Counted from the stretch's first letter, positions 17,466 through 26,354 are shown. The stretch: DNA of 64,000 nucleotides from Paenibacillus sp. FSL R5-0912 (GCF_000758605.1 NZ_CP009282.1:3472001-3536000), one strand, 5' to 3'. Notes: a model not told the origin generated them from the sequence alone. Made by a program: numbers and translations.

Positions 17466-19061
17466 ATGAGTGAACATAAGGATAAATATAAAGTGCTGCT
17501 GGTGGATGATGAGCCGATTATTCTCCGCAGCCTGAAGGTTGCGGTTCCCTGGGAAGAGCTTGGCCTGACGATAGTCGGTGAAGCAAAGAACGGGGAAGCT
17601 GCATTGCAGCTGATTCAGGAGACCACGCCGCATATTATTATCAGCGATATCCGCATGCCGGTGATTGACGGGATCGCTTTAATGAAGGAGGTGCTTCCGC
17701 GCAGCGCCAAGCTGATTTTTATCTTCATCAGCGGCTACGGGGAGTTTACATATGCCAGGGAGGCGCTGCGGCTCGGTGCGTTTGATTATCTGCTGAAGCC
17801 GATTGACCATGAGGAACTGGCGGAGATGCTCACCCGGGCCAGAGAGCGGCTTGACCGCCAGAAGGAAAATGAACAGCTGATGCTGTCAGTGCAGACCTTG
17901 TCAATGCTTGCCCGCGAGCGCATGCTGGCCGAGTTCACGCTGGGCAACCCGCGTCCGCTGCAGCATCTGAAGTGGCTGGAGAATAGCGAGCTGGAAGATG
18001 AATATTTCATGGCGGTTGTCCGTCTGGACGATTATGCCGGGCTGACAGCCAAGTGGAGTGCGGAAGAGAAGCATCTCTGGCTGTTCGCGGTCCGCAATAT
18101 CCTGGAGGAATGGTCCTTGGAGAATGGGGCGTTGTCCATCTTCCCGTTCTACAACGGGGAATGGATCTTGCTCTTCCCGGCAGGCATTAGTGCCGGCAAA
18201 AGAGAGCTCGGTGAACAGCTGATTGCCGGCATCAAACGTTACTCTAAGCTGAACTGTTCTGTTGGCATCAGCCGGTCCACCCAGGGAATTGATCAGTTAA
18301 GCACGGTCTATCCGTTAGCTTCTCAGGCCTTATATCAGCGGTTCTATTCCGGACAAGCCGGTGTATTCATTGAAGAGGAGACTGCAGCAGCTGGCAGCCG
18401 TGAGGTGAAGTATCCGAAGGAGCTGGAGCTCTCGCTGATTGAAAGTATCCGCACCCTGAACCTGGAGCGTATGCTTGCCCTTTTTGACGAGATGTCTGTC
18501 TTCATTGAATCCCAGGCCCTTCCGCAGCCGCTCGCGGAGCGTCTGATTATTGAGATGAGCGTGGTGCTGTACCGGCAGTTCGAGCATTTGAACACCCATA
18601 GCGAATGGTCGATAGAAAGTCTGCTAAGCAAGCTGCATGGCCTGGGAACGCTGTCAGGCATGATCGAAGCACTCAAGTCGGAATTCCGTGAATGGCTGCT
18701 TCAGAGTCACAGCACAGCAGCCCGCGAAGATGGGCGCAGCATCATTGAGAAGGTTAAACGGTACATTGAATCCAATTACCACAAGGATCTCAGCATTGAG
18801 GAAGTGTCCGAGGTGGCCGATCTCAGCATCAGCCATTTCTGCACACTGTTCAAACAAATCTCGGGCTACACCTTCCTGGAATTCGTCACCCACTGCCGGA
18901 TGGAGAATGCCAAGTACATTCTGCGAAGCAGCAATGTGAAGGTCTACCAGGTAGCGCCGCTTGTGGGCTATCAGGACCCGAGGTACTTCACTCAGGTGTT
19001 TAAAAAGGCTACCGGCAAGACGCCGACGGAGTATCGTGAGGAGCATGTGAAGCAGGATTGA
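17466..19061 (+). CDS. YesN-type response regulator (AraC output)
   Basis: A 531-residue regulator. The receiver domain occupies about residues 5-125, with the acidic pair at 14-15 and phospho-acceptor Asp61 in IIISDIRMPVIDG; Lys of the LLKPI motif is present. A long middle region (about 150-410) links to an AraC/XylS DNA-binding domain at the C-terminus with two helix-turn-helix units, DLSIEEVSEVADLSISHF and VKVYQVAPLVGYQDPRYF. The start at 17466 uses GGGGGGTG as ribosome site in preference to the upstream GTG. It completes the kinase/sensor/regulator unit; a terminator follows. Confidence 0.94.
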   Translation: MSEHKDKYKVLLVDDEPIILRSLKVAVPWEELGLTIVGEAKNGEAALQLIQETTPHIIISDIRMPVIDGIALMKEVLPRSAKLIFIFISGYGEFTYAREALRLGAFDYLLKPIDHEELAEMLTRARERLDRQKENEQLMLSVQTLSMLARERMLAEFTLGNPRPLQHLKWLENSELEDEYFMAVVRLDDYAGLTAKWSAEEKHLWLFAVRNILEEWSLENGALSIFPFYNGEWILLFPAGISAGKRELGEQLIAGIKRYSKLNCSVGISRSTQGIDQLSTVYPLASQALYQRFYSGQAGVFIEEETAAAGSREVKYPKELELSLIESIRTLNLERMLALFDEMSVFIESQALPQPLAERLIIEMSVVLYRQFEHLNTHSEWSIESLLSKLHGLGTLSGMIEALKSEFREWLLQSHSTAAREDGRSIIEKVKRYIESNYHKDLSIEEVSEVADLSISHFCTLFKQISGYTFLEFVTHCRMENAKYILRSSNVKVYQVAPLVGYQDPRYFTQVFKKATGKTPTEYREEHVKQD

Positions 19062-19207
19062 TGCATCGGGGTGGCGCTAACCGTAAAGACCAGATAAGAA
19101 CATATAGCATAGCATATAGGCCATAAGAATGTAGGAACATAGGAACATTGGGAAATAGGAACATAGGACATAAGAATATAAGTATGAGGATGAGTACGAG
19201 CACTTTG

Positions 19208-19230
19208 AGCACCTTCGGGTGCTTTTTTTT
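19208..19230 (+). terminator. terminator after the YesN-type regulator
   Basis: AGCACC and GGTGCT pair around a TTCG tetraloop, followed by eight T. The 130 bases before it are a low-complexity run of GGAACATA-like units. Confidence 0.85.
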
Positions 19231-19403
19231 ATGGTTATAGAGATGATAATCGTCAGTAACCCCTCTAATTTCACCGGTCGCGAGCCAAGGGAGAGCCAAT
19301 GTATGCGAAAACAAACATGTCTTTCAAGGCACAACTCCAGCATGAAAATGAGCAGCGCGCCTAAAAACAGAACGTCGTCTGTTCATCTATTCAACAAATT
19401 TTA

Positions 19404-19651
19404 ACGGAAAACTGAACACAATTAGACCGGGTGGGTAGCGTAAGCCAAATGTAATCGAAAAACCGAACACAATTGGACTGGGAGCGCCACGTAAGCCGAA
19501 TGTAATCGAAAAACCGAACACAATTGGACTGGGAGCACCACGTAAGCCGAATGTAATCGAAAAACCGAACACAATTGAACTGTGAGCGCCACGTAGGCCG
19601 AATGTAATCGGAAAACCGAACACAATTGGACTGGACGTGCCACGTAGGCCG
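19404..19651. repeat. 51-base tandem repeat (five copies)
   Basis: A minisatellite in the 970-base gap between the YesN-type regulator and the MFS gene. The landmark GAACAC recurs at 19414, 19465, 19516, 19567 and 19618, exactly 51 bases apart, and copies two to four are nearly identical (ACCGAACACAATTGGACTGG then GCGCCACGTAAGCCGAATG). The first and last copies are diverged. Because 51 is a multiple of three, minus-strand frames read through as 17-residue repeats, but more than one frame is open and no ribosome site exists, so I treat it as non-coding. The remaining bases (19231-19403 and 19652-19916) show no gene. Confidence 0.9.
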
Positions 19652-19916
19652 TGCGTTTATCGCAGGTTGTGCCAGAAGTATTTTCACAGAAAAACCGAAT
19701 ACAATGCAATGTGCTACCACGGAAGAAATGAGGAGCGCAAGTACGCTTGTTTGCTTGAGGCGCCCCAGAAGTAATCTAAATGAAGTAATATGCGGTGGCA
19801 CTTAATATCTTATAAGCGCATAAGCCGCACAAGCTCCAACATCATTCACTTGAGCGGTTACTTTTTTTATGGAACAGTGTCCATCTGTGATGTTATAGGA
19901 TTCGAGCCATATTCAC

Positions 19917-19959
19917 AGTTATAAAATAGATTAATGAAATAATAATCTATTTTATAACT
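19917..19959. promoter_or_regulatory. perfect 17-base inverted repeat upstream of MFS gene
   Basis: AGTTATAAAATAGATTA (19917-19933) and its exact complement TAATCTATTTTATAACT (19943-19959) are separated by nine bases. A second palindrome, TAGATATATATCTA (19999-20012), lies between this and the gene. Both sit in a very AT-rich promoter region, so operators are likely; no regulator gene adjoins. Confidence 0.6.
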
Positions 19960-20045
19960 AGACAAAATAACTTAATATCTATATATTAATAAACAGATTA
20001 GATATATATCTATTTAGTCTATATTAATGTATGGGGGATAGCGTC

Positions 20046-21251
20046 GTGTTAAGGAACAAATATGTAAGAACGATTATTATGTCAAGAGTATTTCTGCAGC
20101 TCGGAGTATGGGTGAGGAACTTTGCGATTCTGCTGTACGTGACGGATATTACGCAGAATGATCCATTCTATGTCTCGCTCATTTCGGTGGCCGAATATGC
20201 TCCAATTTTTCTGTTTGCTATTATAGGCGGTACCTTCGCGGACAGGTGGCTGCCCAAGCGGACGATGATGATCAGTGATGCGTTATCGGCATGTTCCGTC
20301 TTTGTGGTGCTGCTGGTTGTCATGTCCGGATCGTGGAGGGCACTGCTGCTGGCTACCCTGGTATCAGCTATATTGTCACAATTCTCGCAGCCTTCTGCGA
20401 TGAAGCTGTTCAAACAGCATGTGCCTGAAGATCAGTTACAGAGTGTGATGGCCATGTTCCAGTCGCTGTCTGCTTTCTTTATGGTGATTGGTCCGGTAAT
20501 CGGCGCTTTCATCTATAACCATTACGGAATTGAGGTATCGCTGGCTGTGATGATCGGTATGTTCACCGGCTCTGCGCTTATTCTGGGCCTGCTGCCCAAA
20601 GACGCGCCGCAGCAGGCCGGAAAGCTCCGGAACGGGATCATGGCTGAAATGAAATCCGGACTGGATTATGTTCGTTCGAGCCAGGTGCTGAAGAATCTTG
20701 GCGCAGCCTTTGCGTTTGCGGGGCTTGCCGCAGGACTGATCCAGCCGCTGGGGGTATTCGTAATCATTGAGAATCTGGGCAGGGACAGAGGGTTCCTGCA
20801 GTGGATCATGATGGCGAACGGGGCGGCGATGCTGCTCGGCGGAATGCTCATTATGAGCAAAGGCAAAGCCGTGAAGCCACAGACGATGCTGGCATTCGGT
20901 CTGCTGGTCAGTGCGGCTGGAACGGTCGGCGTGGGCTGGTCGCATCATGCAGCATTGACGATCCTACTACAGACGCTGACCGGATTCTTTTACCCGTGTA
21001 TCCATATCGGCATCAACACACTGATTCTGCGGAATACCGAGGCCGGCTACATGGGCAGGGTTGGCGGTATAATGGGGCCGATGTTCATGGGCTTCATGGT
21101 GATCGGAATGTCTGCGGCAGGTTATTTGAAGGAAGCCTTCTCGCTGTTCACAGTATTCACCGGAAGTGGCATACTGTTCCTGATGGCGATGCTGATTCTG
21201 CTGCCGATGGTCAGGGCGAAGGAGTCTGGGAGGCAATCTCTTCAGGGGTGA
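20046..21251 (+). CDS. MFS transporter
   Basis: A major facilitator superfamily protein of about 401 residues with twelve membrane helices. The conserved loop between helices 2 and 3 is seen as GGTFADRWLPKRTMM. It resembles the enterobactin-exporter/MFS_3 branch used for efflux of small molecules. The start is probably GTG at 20046, behind GGGGGAT; an in-frame ATG at 20031 would remove that site. It has its own AT-rich regulatory region and ends two bases before the palindrome of the des promoter. The substrate is not evident. Confidence 0.88.
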   Translation: MLRNKYVRTIIMSRVFLQLGVWVRNFAILLYVTDITQNDPFYVSLISVAEYAPIFLFAIIGGTFADRWLPKRTMMISDALSACSVFVVLLVVMSGSWRALLLATLVSAILSQFSQPSAMKLFKQHVPEDQLQSVMAMFQSLSAFFMVIGPVIGAFIYNHYGIEVSLAVMIGMFTGSALILGLLPKDAPQQAGKLRNGIMAEMKSGLDYVRSSQVLKNLGAAFAFAGLAAGLIQPLGVFVIIENLGRDRGFLQWIMMANGAAMLLGGMLIMSKGKAVKPQTMLAFGLLVSAAGTVGVGWSHHAALTILLQTLTGFFYPCIHIGINTLILRNTEAGYMGRVGGIMGPMFMGFMVIGMSAAGYLKEAFSLFTVFTGSGILFLMAMLILLPMVRAKESGRQSLQG

Positions 21252-21252
21252 C

Positions 21253-21268
21253 TATGACATATGTCATA
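21253..21268. promoter_or_regulatory. palindrome in the des control region (candidate DesR site)
   Basis: TATGACATATGTCATA is a perfect 16-base palindrome centred about 35 bases upstream of a weak -35 box of the des promoter. Related GTGAC-type motifs follow at about 21285 and 21298. The position and the cognate desKR genes downstream make it a candidate DesR-phosphate site. Confidence 0.55.
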
Positions 21269-21290
21269 CACCGGGGTTGATGTTTGTGAC

Positions 21291-21320
21291 TTACAGGGGT
21301 GACACTTTCTTCTCTATAAT
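21291..21320 (+). promoter_or_regulatory. activator-dependent-looking des promoter
   Basis: A perfect -10 box TATAAT (21315-21320) stands 18 bases after a poor -35 (TTACAG). A weak -35 with binding sites upstream fits a promoter that needs DesR. Confidence 0.6.
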
Positions 21321-21372
21321 GTAGAGAGATAAGTATCCTTGAATGGATGCATCCGAGGAGGAAACGATCCCG

Positions 21373-22440
21373 ATGACTACAAACCAGACATCCCAGCTCT
21401 CCAGCTTGAAGAAAAGCGTAGCCCCTTACGAAAAAACAGACCGTAAAGCGAGCATCTACCAGCTCATTAATACACTTGGACCACTAGTGCTCCTATGGAC
21501 TGCTGCTTATTTCAGCTTATCCGTTTCCTACTGGCTGACGCTGCTGTTCGCCGTTCCGGCTGCAGGTTTTGTCATCCGCACCTTTATTATTTGTCATGAC
21601 TGCTGTCACGGCTCATTCTTCAAGAACCGCAAAGCGAACGATATTTTCGGAACAATAACCGGTGTGCTCACTCTGGTCCCTTACCGCCAGTGGAAGCACA
21701 GCCATTCGATACATCATGCGGGAAGCAGCAACCTCGACAAAAGAGGCATCGGCGACATCTGGATTATGACGGTGGATGAATATGCAGCCGCGAAACCGCT
21801 GCAGCGACTATACTACCGGATCTATCGTAACCCTCTGGTTTTGTTTGTACTCGGACCCATTGCCGTCTTCGTGATCCAGTACCGTTTCAACGCCAAAGGT
21901 GCCAGACGCAAGGAACGCATGAATACGTATTTGACGAATGTCTCGATAGTGGCTCTGTACGGTACGATGATTATGCTTGTCGGTTGGCAGGCATTCCTGC
22001 TGGTGCAGCTGCCGGTTGTGTTCTTCTCCGGTTTTCTCGGGATTTGGCTGTTCTATGTGCAGCATCAGTTTGAAGATACCTACTTCGAGCATGATGAGGA
22101 ATGGAGCTATGTCAACGCCGCAGTAGAAGGAAGCTCCTATTATAAACTGCCGAAGCTGCTGCAGTGGATTACCGGCAACATCGGTTTTCACCATGTTCAT
22201 CATTTGAGCCCGAAGGTGCCCAATTATAATCTGGAGCTGGCCCATAATGCCACCCCGCCGCTGCAAAAAGCGACAACCATTACGCTCAGCACCAGTCTGC
22301 AGGCCTTGAAGTACCGTCTGTGGGATGAGGAGCACAAAACGTTCGTCAGCTTCAAGGAAATGAAGCAGCGGCTGCAGCAAAAGAAGCCTGCGGCAGCCGA
22401 GGTGCTGAAGGTAATCAAACCGGGATTCCAGAATAAATAG
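21373..22440 (+). CDS. des: membrane fatty-acid desaturase (Des-like)
   Basis: A 355-residue acyl-lipid desaturase of the Bacillus delta-5 Des type, which introduces a double bond into membrane phospholipid acyl chains and restores fluidity after cold shock. The three di-iron His boxes are intact: HDCCHG, HSIHHAG and GFHHVHHL. Hydrophobic segments flank them. The ATG at 21373 is chosen because GAGGAGG lies 11 bases upstream; the longer reading begins before that site. A terminator follows, then desK and desR, reproducing the B. subtilis des-desK-desR locus. Confidence 0.95.
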   Translation: MTTNQTSQLSSLKKSVAPYEKTDRKASIYQLINTLGPLVLLWTAAYFSLSVSYWLTLLFAVPAAGFVIRTFIICHDCCHGSFFKNRKANDIFGTITGVLTLVPYRQWKHSHSIHHAGSSNLDKRGIGDIWIMTVDEYAAAKPLQRLYYRIYRNPLVLFVLGPIAVFVIQYRFNAKGARRKERMNTYLTNVSIVALYGTMIMLVGWQAFLLVQLPVVFFSGFLGIWLFYVQHQFEDTYFEHDEEWSYVNAAVEGSSYYKLPKLLQWITGNIGFHHVHHLSPKVPNYNLELAHNATPPLQKATTITLSTSLQALKYRLWDEEHKTFVSFKEMKQRLQQKKPAAAEVLKVIKPGFQNK

Positions 22441-22457
22441 AAGCCGTCACAGAAGAG

Positions 22458-22503
22458 AAAGACAGTTCCGGCGTGCAGGATGCCGGAGCTGGTCTTTCTT
22501 TTT
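22458..22503 (+). terminator. terminator after des
   Basis: AAAGAC-CCGGC pairs with GCCGG-GGTCTTT around an eight-base loop and is followed by a T-rich run, separating des from desKR. Confidence 0.75.
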
Positions 22504-22590
22504 GTCCGAAATGTTGAGCGGAATTGCCGTTTATGTGATGGTTTATGCTAAAATGGGGGTATAATCTTGCTGGCAAAAAGGATGGCAAAC

Positions 22591-23727
22591 ATGCAGAAGT
22601 GGCATCATATTTTTCATAAAAGTACGGGACTAAGTCCTTATGTGTGGGTCATTTTTTACATTCTCCCGTTCTACTCCATCTTCCGTTCAGCCTCTCCGGA
22701 CCGCTGGGTTTACGGAATACTGATGATTATTATCTTCTTTGCCTGCTATGTGCTGTCGTTCAAGTCTAAGGGCTGGGTGGTCTATTTCTGGACCAGTGTA
22801 CAGATGGTGGTCTCGATTACGATGACGCTGCTGTTCGGTTACATGTACTTTGCGCTGTTCCTGGCTTTTTTTATCGGGAATATCCAGAAACGGGCCGCCT
22901 TCTTCACACTGTATTCCATTCATATGCTGACGACGATTGTTGCCATCAACTATGAGCTGATTACACGTGATCCTGTGTTTCTCTCACAGCTGCCGTTCGT
23001 GCTGGTTAGTATCATTGCTGTGGTGCTGCTTCCGGCCACGACATATAACCGCAACAATCAGGATAAGCTGCAGGGACAGCTGGAGGATGCCAACAAACGG
23101 ATCTCCGAGCTGGTCGTTATGGAGGAGCGTCAGCGGATCTCCCGTGATCTTCATGATACGCTGGGGCAGCGGCTGTCGCTGATCGGACTGAAGAGTGACC
23201 TGGCAGGCAAGCTGATCACTAAGAATCCGGCGCAGGCCCAGATCGAAATTAATGATGTCCGGATGACGGCCCGCAGCGCCCTCAAGGAAGTCCGGGAAAT
23301 GATTACCCAGATGCGGGGCATCCGGCTTGAAGATGAGCTGATCCGTATCCGGCAATTACTCCAGGCCGCAGAGATTGGCTACATGCTGGAGGGTGACCCT
23401 AACCTGACCAACACTTCACTGATTACCGAGAATGTGCTGAGCATGTGTATGAAGGAGGCCGTGAACAATGTGGTCAAACATAGCGGTGCCTCGCTCTGCC
23501 TGATTCAGATTGAACCTTCCCGGACCGATCTGGTCATCAGGGTGAAGGATAACGGCGCGGGAATTGAAGGGACTAATCACTATCATAAAGGTCATGGGCT
23601 GCAGGGGATGAAGGAAAGGCTTGAATTCGTCAACGGAAGTATGGATGTGGTGCTTGACGAAGGAACAACGATAGTTATTAAGGTGCCTAATGTTGCACAG
23701 CGGCCGGAAATGGAGGTAAACGTGTAA
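22591..23727 (+). CDS. desK: thermosensor histidine kinase DesK
   Basis: A 378-residue kinase closely similar to B. subtilis DesK. Five or so membrane helices fill residues 15-150 and form the thickness-sensing module; a coiled-coil linker (NKRISELVVMEERQRI) leads to the phosphorylated His188 in RDLHDTLGQRLSLIGLKSD, at the same residue number as in B. subtilis. The ATPase domain shows CMKEAVNNVVKH and KDNGAG. The ATG at 22591 is chosen over the upstream TTG because AAAGGA precedes it and the length then matches the family. Its stop overlaps the DesR start by one base. It senses membrane order and controls DesR. Confidence 0.95.
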   Translation: MQKWHHIFHKSTGLSPYVWVIFYILPFYSIFRSASPDRWVYGILMIIIFFACYVLSFKSKGWVVYFWTSVQMVVSITMTLLFGYMYFALFLAFFIGNIQKRAAFFTLYSIHMLTTIVAINYELITRDPVFLSQLPFVLVSIIAVVLLPATTYNRNNQDKLQGQLEDANKRISELVVMEERQRISRDLHDTLGQRLSLIGLKSDLAGKLITKNPAQAQIEINDVRMTARSALKEVREMITQMRGIRLEDELIRIRQLLQAAEIGYMLEGDPNLTNTSLITENVLSMCMKEAVNNVVKHSGASLCLIQIEPSRTDLVIRVKDNGAGIEGTNHYHKGHGLQGMKERLEFVNGSMDVVLDEGTTIVIKVPNVAQRPEMEVNV

Positions 23728-24329
23728 TGATTACGATAGTGATTGCCGAAGATCAGCGGATGCTGCTGGGAGCGCTCGCCGCCCTCCTGGATCTGGAGGA
23801 GGATATGAAGGTTGTGGGCCGGGCAGGCAACGGGGAAGAGGCCGTGAAGCTGGTGAAGCAGCATCAGCCGGATATCTGTATCATGGATATTGAAATGCCG
23901 GCCATGACCGGTCTCGAAGCAGCGGAAGCACTGAAGGGATCGGGCTGCAAAATCATGATACTGACCACGTTTGCACGGACCGGTTATTTCGAACGTGCAG
24001 TTAAGGCCGGAGTTGATGCCTATCTGCTCAAAGACAGTCCAAGCGAAGAGCTGGCCTTGTCGATCCGCAATGTGATGGACGGCAGACGGATCTACGCGCC
24101 GGAGCTGATGGATGAGGCTTACAGCAGCGAAGCTAATCCGCTGACGCAGCGTGAGAAGGAAGTGCTGGGGCTGATCGCGGACGGCAAGAATACGAAGGAG
24201 ATCGCCAGCCAGCTGTATATTACAACCGGAACGGTCCGCAACTATATCTCTGTGATCCTGGACAAGCTGGATGTCGGCAACCGGATTGAAGCGATCACGC
24301 GCTTTAAGGAAAAAGGCTGGTTTAAATAA
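23727..24329 (+). CDS. desR: response regulator DesR
   Basis: A 200-residue NarL/LuxR-class regulator. The receiver domain carries phospho-acceptor Asp54 in CIMDIEMPAMTGLE, the same number as in B. subtilis DesR, and a LLKDSPSEE segment. The C-terminal LuxR helix-turn-helix reads LTQREKEVLGLIADGKNTKE then GTVRNYISVILDKL. Phosphorylated DesR activates the des promoter when the membrane becomes rigid. It is translationally coupled to desK. Confidence 0.96.
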   Translation: MITIVIAEDQRMLLGALAALLDLEEDMKVVGRAGNGEEAVKLVKQHQPDICIMDIEMPAMTGLEAAEALKGSGCKIMILTTFARTGYFERAVKAGVDAYLLKDSPSEELALSIRNVMDGRRIYAPELMDEAYSSEANPLTQREKEVLGLIADGKNTKEIASQLYITTGTVRNYISVILDKLDVGNRIEAITRFKEKGWFK

Positions 24330-24349
24330 AATAACTTGCTTGGAATATT

Positions 24350-24390
24350 GAAACGGCAACTGTCATCTGTGACAGTGGGCCGTTTCTTTT
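24350..24390 (+). terminator. terminator after desR
   Basis: GAAACGGC and (G)CCGTTTC enclose an inner ACTGTCA/TGACAGT stem, followed by TTTT. Confidence 0.85.
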
Positions 24391-24505
24391 ATTTTGCAGA
24401 CAGAGACAAGGCTTATTCTAGTGGTAGGGAAGACGGGCCGACGGGCCGACGTAAGGGGCGGAGCAGAGGCGGACTTTGATTGAAGCAGAGAAATCAGCCT
24501 GGCTC

Positions 24506-24700
24506 TAACTGCATTTAATGCAACTGAAATCTCCTGACAGTACGAGATAAGCTGGATAACTGTATTTTATGCACTTATATAGACTGCCTTTCGTAGAATG
24601 ATCAATTTTCGTAATTTTAGTTGTACAGAATACAATTAATGGAACAAATCCGCTGGAAAGCCTATTTTTTAACTGTACGAAATACACTTATTCCCTGCAT
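24506..24700. repeat. degenerate intergenic repeat
   Basis: In the gene-free 24391-24908 interval the motif TAACTGTATTTTATGCAC recurs in variant form near 24506, 24557, 24618 and 24670, at spacings of 51, 61 and 52 bases. Just before it (about 24433-24450) a GGGCCGAC unit is repeated twice. No open frame with a ribosome site is present. Confidence 0.55.
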
Positions 24701-24908
24701 GCGCTCCCTAGATAAGTTTATATAGCTAGTTCATATTTACTATTTTCTCCACGAAAAGCCCTCCGGGATTGGATCGTTGGAATATTTTTGCTAAGATAAA
24801 TGCAAACATGTGATCTTATCCGTTGAAGTTGGGTAATAACTTGCATGTGTCATAACCGCACTCCTTTTTATGCCGCGTACATCTTATTTCAGCCGGGAGG
24901 AATCTGAT

Positions 24909-26354
24909 TTGCCTGAACTTACTTCATCATACGTTGATTCACTTGCACCCAATGCTGCAGCCATCAAGAACGGTCAAGGTCTGGTCCGCAAAAAGAGCTT
25001 CATAGAGCTTCATCAGTCGGAGGACGGAGAGCTGCTGTTTGGAAAATGTGCAGGGAGTGGCAAGACTCCCTATGAATGTTCTGTGGATTTCATCGTGCCG
25101 GACAATCCGGTCTTCCGCTGCAGCTGTCCCAGCCGCCAGTTTCCCTGTAAGCATGCGTTAGGCCTGCTCTATGCCATGGCCGAAGGCCAGACGTTCAGCC
25201 CCGCTCCCGTCCCTGAAGACATAGCTTCCAAGCGTGAGAAGGCCGAGAAGCGGGAAGAGAATAAGGTGAAGCAGGCGGCCGAAGGGGCAGAGCCTAAGCC
25301 AAAGAAGGTTAACAAATCCGCGCTCAAGAAAAAAATTACCGCCCAGCTTGAAGGGCTCGATATGCTTGAGAAGCTGGTGCTGGGGTTCGTCCGCGGCGGA
25401 CTGTCTACCATTGACCGTTCGAGCATGAAGACGATTCAGGAGCAGGTGAAGCAGCTTGGCAACTATTATCTGTCAGGAGCACAGATTGAGCTGCGCCGGT
25501 TCACGATTCTAATGTTCGGCGGCAAGGACCAGGAACAGAACTATACATATGCGATGGAGCAGCTGTCACGTCTTCATGCATTTATTAAGAAGGGGCGGGC
25601 GTATCTGTTGGCCCGGAGCGAGGACCCGGAGCTTGCACTCGATCATGAATCGACCATCGATGAATGGCTGGGGCATGCCTGGCAGCTGAGCGAACTGAAG
25701 GAATACGGGCTGGTGAAGGAAGGGGCTGAGCTGCTGCAGCTGGCCTTCTACAGCTTCAATGATATGGCCCGGCTGGAATATGTGGATCTCGGGTATTGGA
25801 TGGACCTCACTGCGGAAGGCGGTAAGATCCACCGGACGGTTAATTACCGGCCGTACAAGGCAGCTAAGCTGATGCGGGAGGAAGACAGCTTCTTCGAGAT
25901 TGCCGTGGTCCCCCAGCTATATACTTATCCGGGGGATATGAATGCACGGGTCCGTTTTGAAGCCATGTCTCCAAGGACAGTGCAAGGTCCGGATATAGAA
26001 CGGGCTACCACCCAGGCTCACCGCTCCTATGCGGAAGCTGTCAAGACAGTGAAGAATCAGATCAAGAATCCGCTCAGCGACAAGCTGCCGGTGCTGCTGC
26101 TGCATGCCGCCAGTCTGGGCATTACGGAGAGCGGCCAATATGTCATAACGGATGAATCCGGCAGCAGGCTGGCTCTGGAGGATATTCCGTCCCTGCCGCA
26201 GGGAACCGTGCATATGCTGCCGTTTGTGCCGGCTACCGCGCATACGGATTGCTACCTGCTGGTGATGTTCGAGCATAATCTGGACGAGGGAAGGTTGACT
26301 GCCCAGCCGCTGACAGTCATTAAGGGTGAAGAAATCATCCGGTTGCTGTATTAG
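24909..26354 (+). CDS. SWIM zinc-finger protein (YehQ-like)
   Basis: A 481-residue protein with an N-terminal SWIM zinc finger at residues 71-82 (Cys71-x-Cys73-x6-Cys80-x-His82), then a Lys/Glu/Ala-rich linker (about 105-145) and a long helical C-terminal part of unknown fold. SWIM domains bind nucleic acid or protein. I choose the TTG at 24909 because GGGAGG stands eight bases before it; the ATG at 24870 has no site. It opens a five-gene cluster with a HEAT-like protein, MoxR ATPase, DUF5682 protein and VWA protein, the same partners as YehQ in E. coli. Its role is likely substrate or target recognition. Confidence 0.85.
   Translation: MPELTSSYVDSLAPNAAAIKNGQGLVRKKSFIELHQSEDGELLFGKCAGSGKTPYECSVDFIVPDNPVFRCSCPSRQFPCKHALGLLYAMAEGQTFSPAPVPEDIASKREKAEKREENKVKQAAEGAEPKPKKVNKSALKKKITAQLEGLDMLEKLVLGFVRGGLSTIDRSSMKTIQEQVKQLGNYYLSGAQIELRRFTILMFGGKDQEQNYTYAMEQLSRLHAFIKKGRAYLLARSEDPELALDHESTIDEWLGHAWQLSELKEYGLVKEGAELLQLAFYSFNDMARLEYVDLGYWMDLTAEGGKIHRTVNYRPYKAAKLMREEDSFFEIAVVPQLYTYPGDMNARVRFEAMSPRTVQGPDIERATTQAHRSYAEAVKTVKNQIKNPLSDKLPVLLLHAASLGITESGQYVITDESGSRLALEDIPSLPQGTVHMLPFVPATAHTDCYLLVMFEHNLDEGRLTAQPLTVIKGEEIIRLLY

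Noticed and set aside
19404..19651. A CRISPR array
   Set aside because: The repeats are directly adjacent 51-base units without unique spacers, and there are no cas genes.
19387..19801. Minus-strand repeat proteins across the tandem repeat
   Set aside because: Several frames are open at once because the unit length is a multiple of three, and none has a ribosome site.
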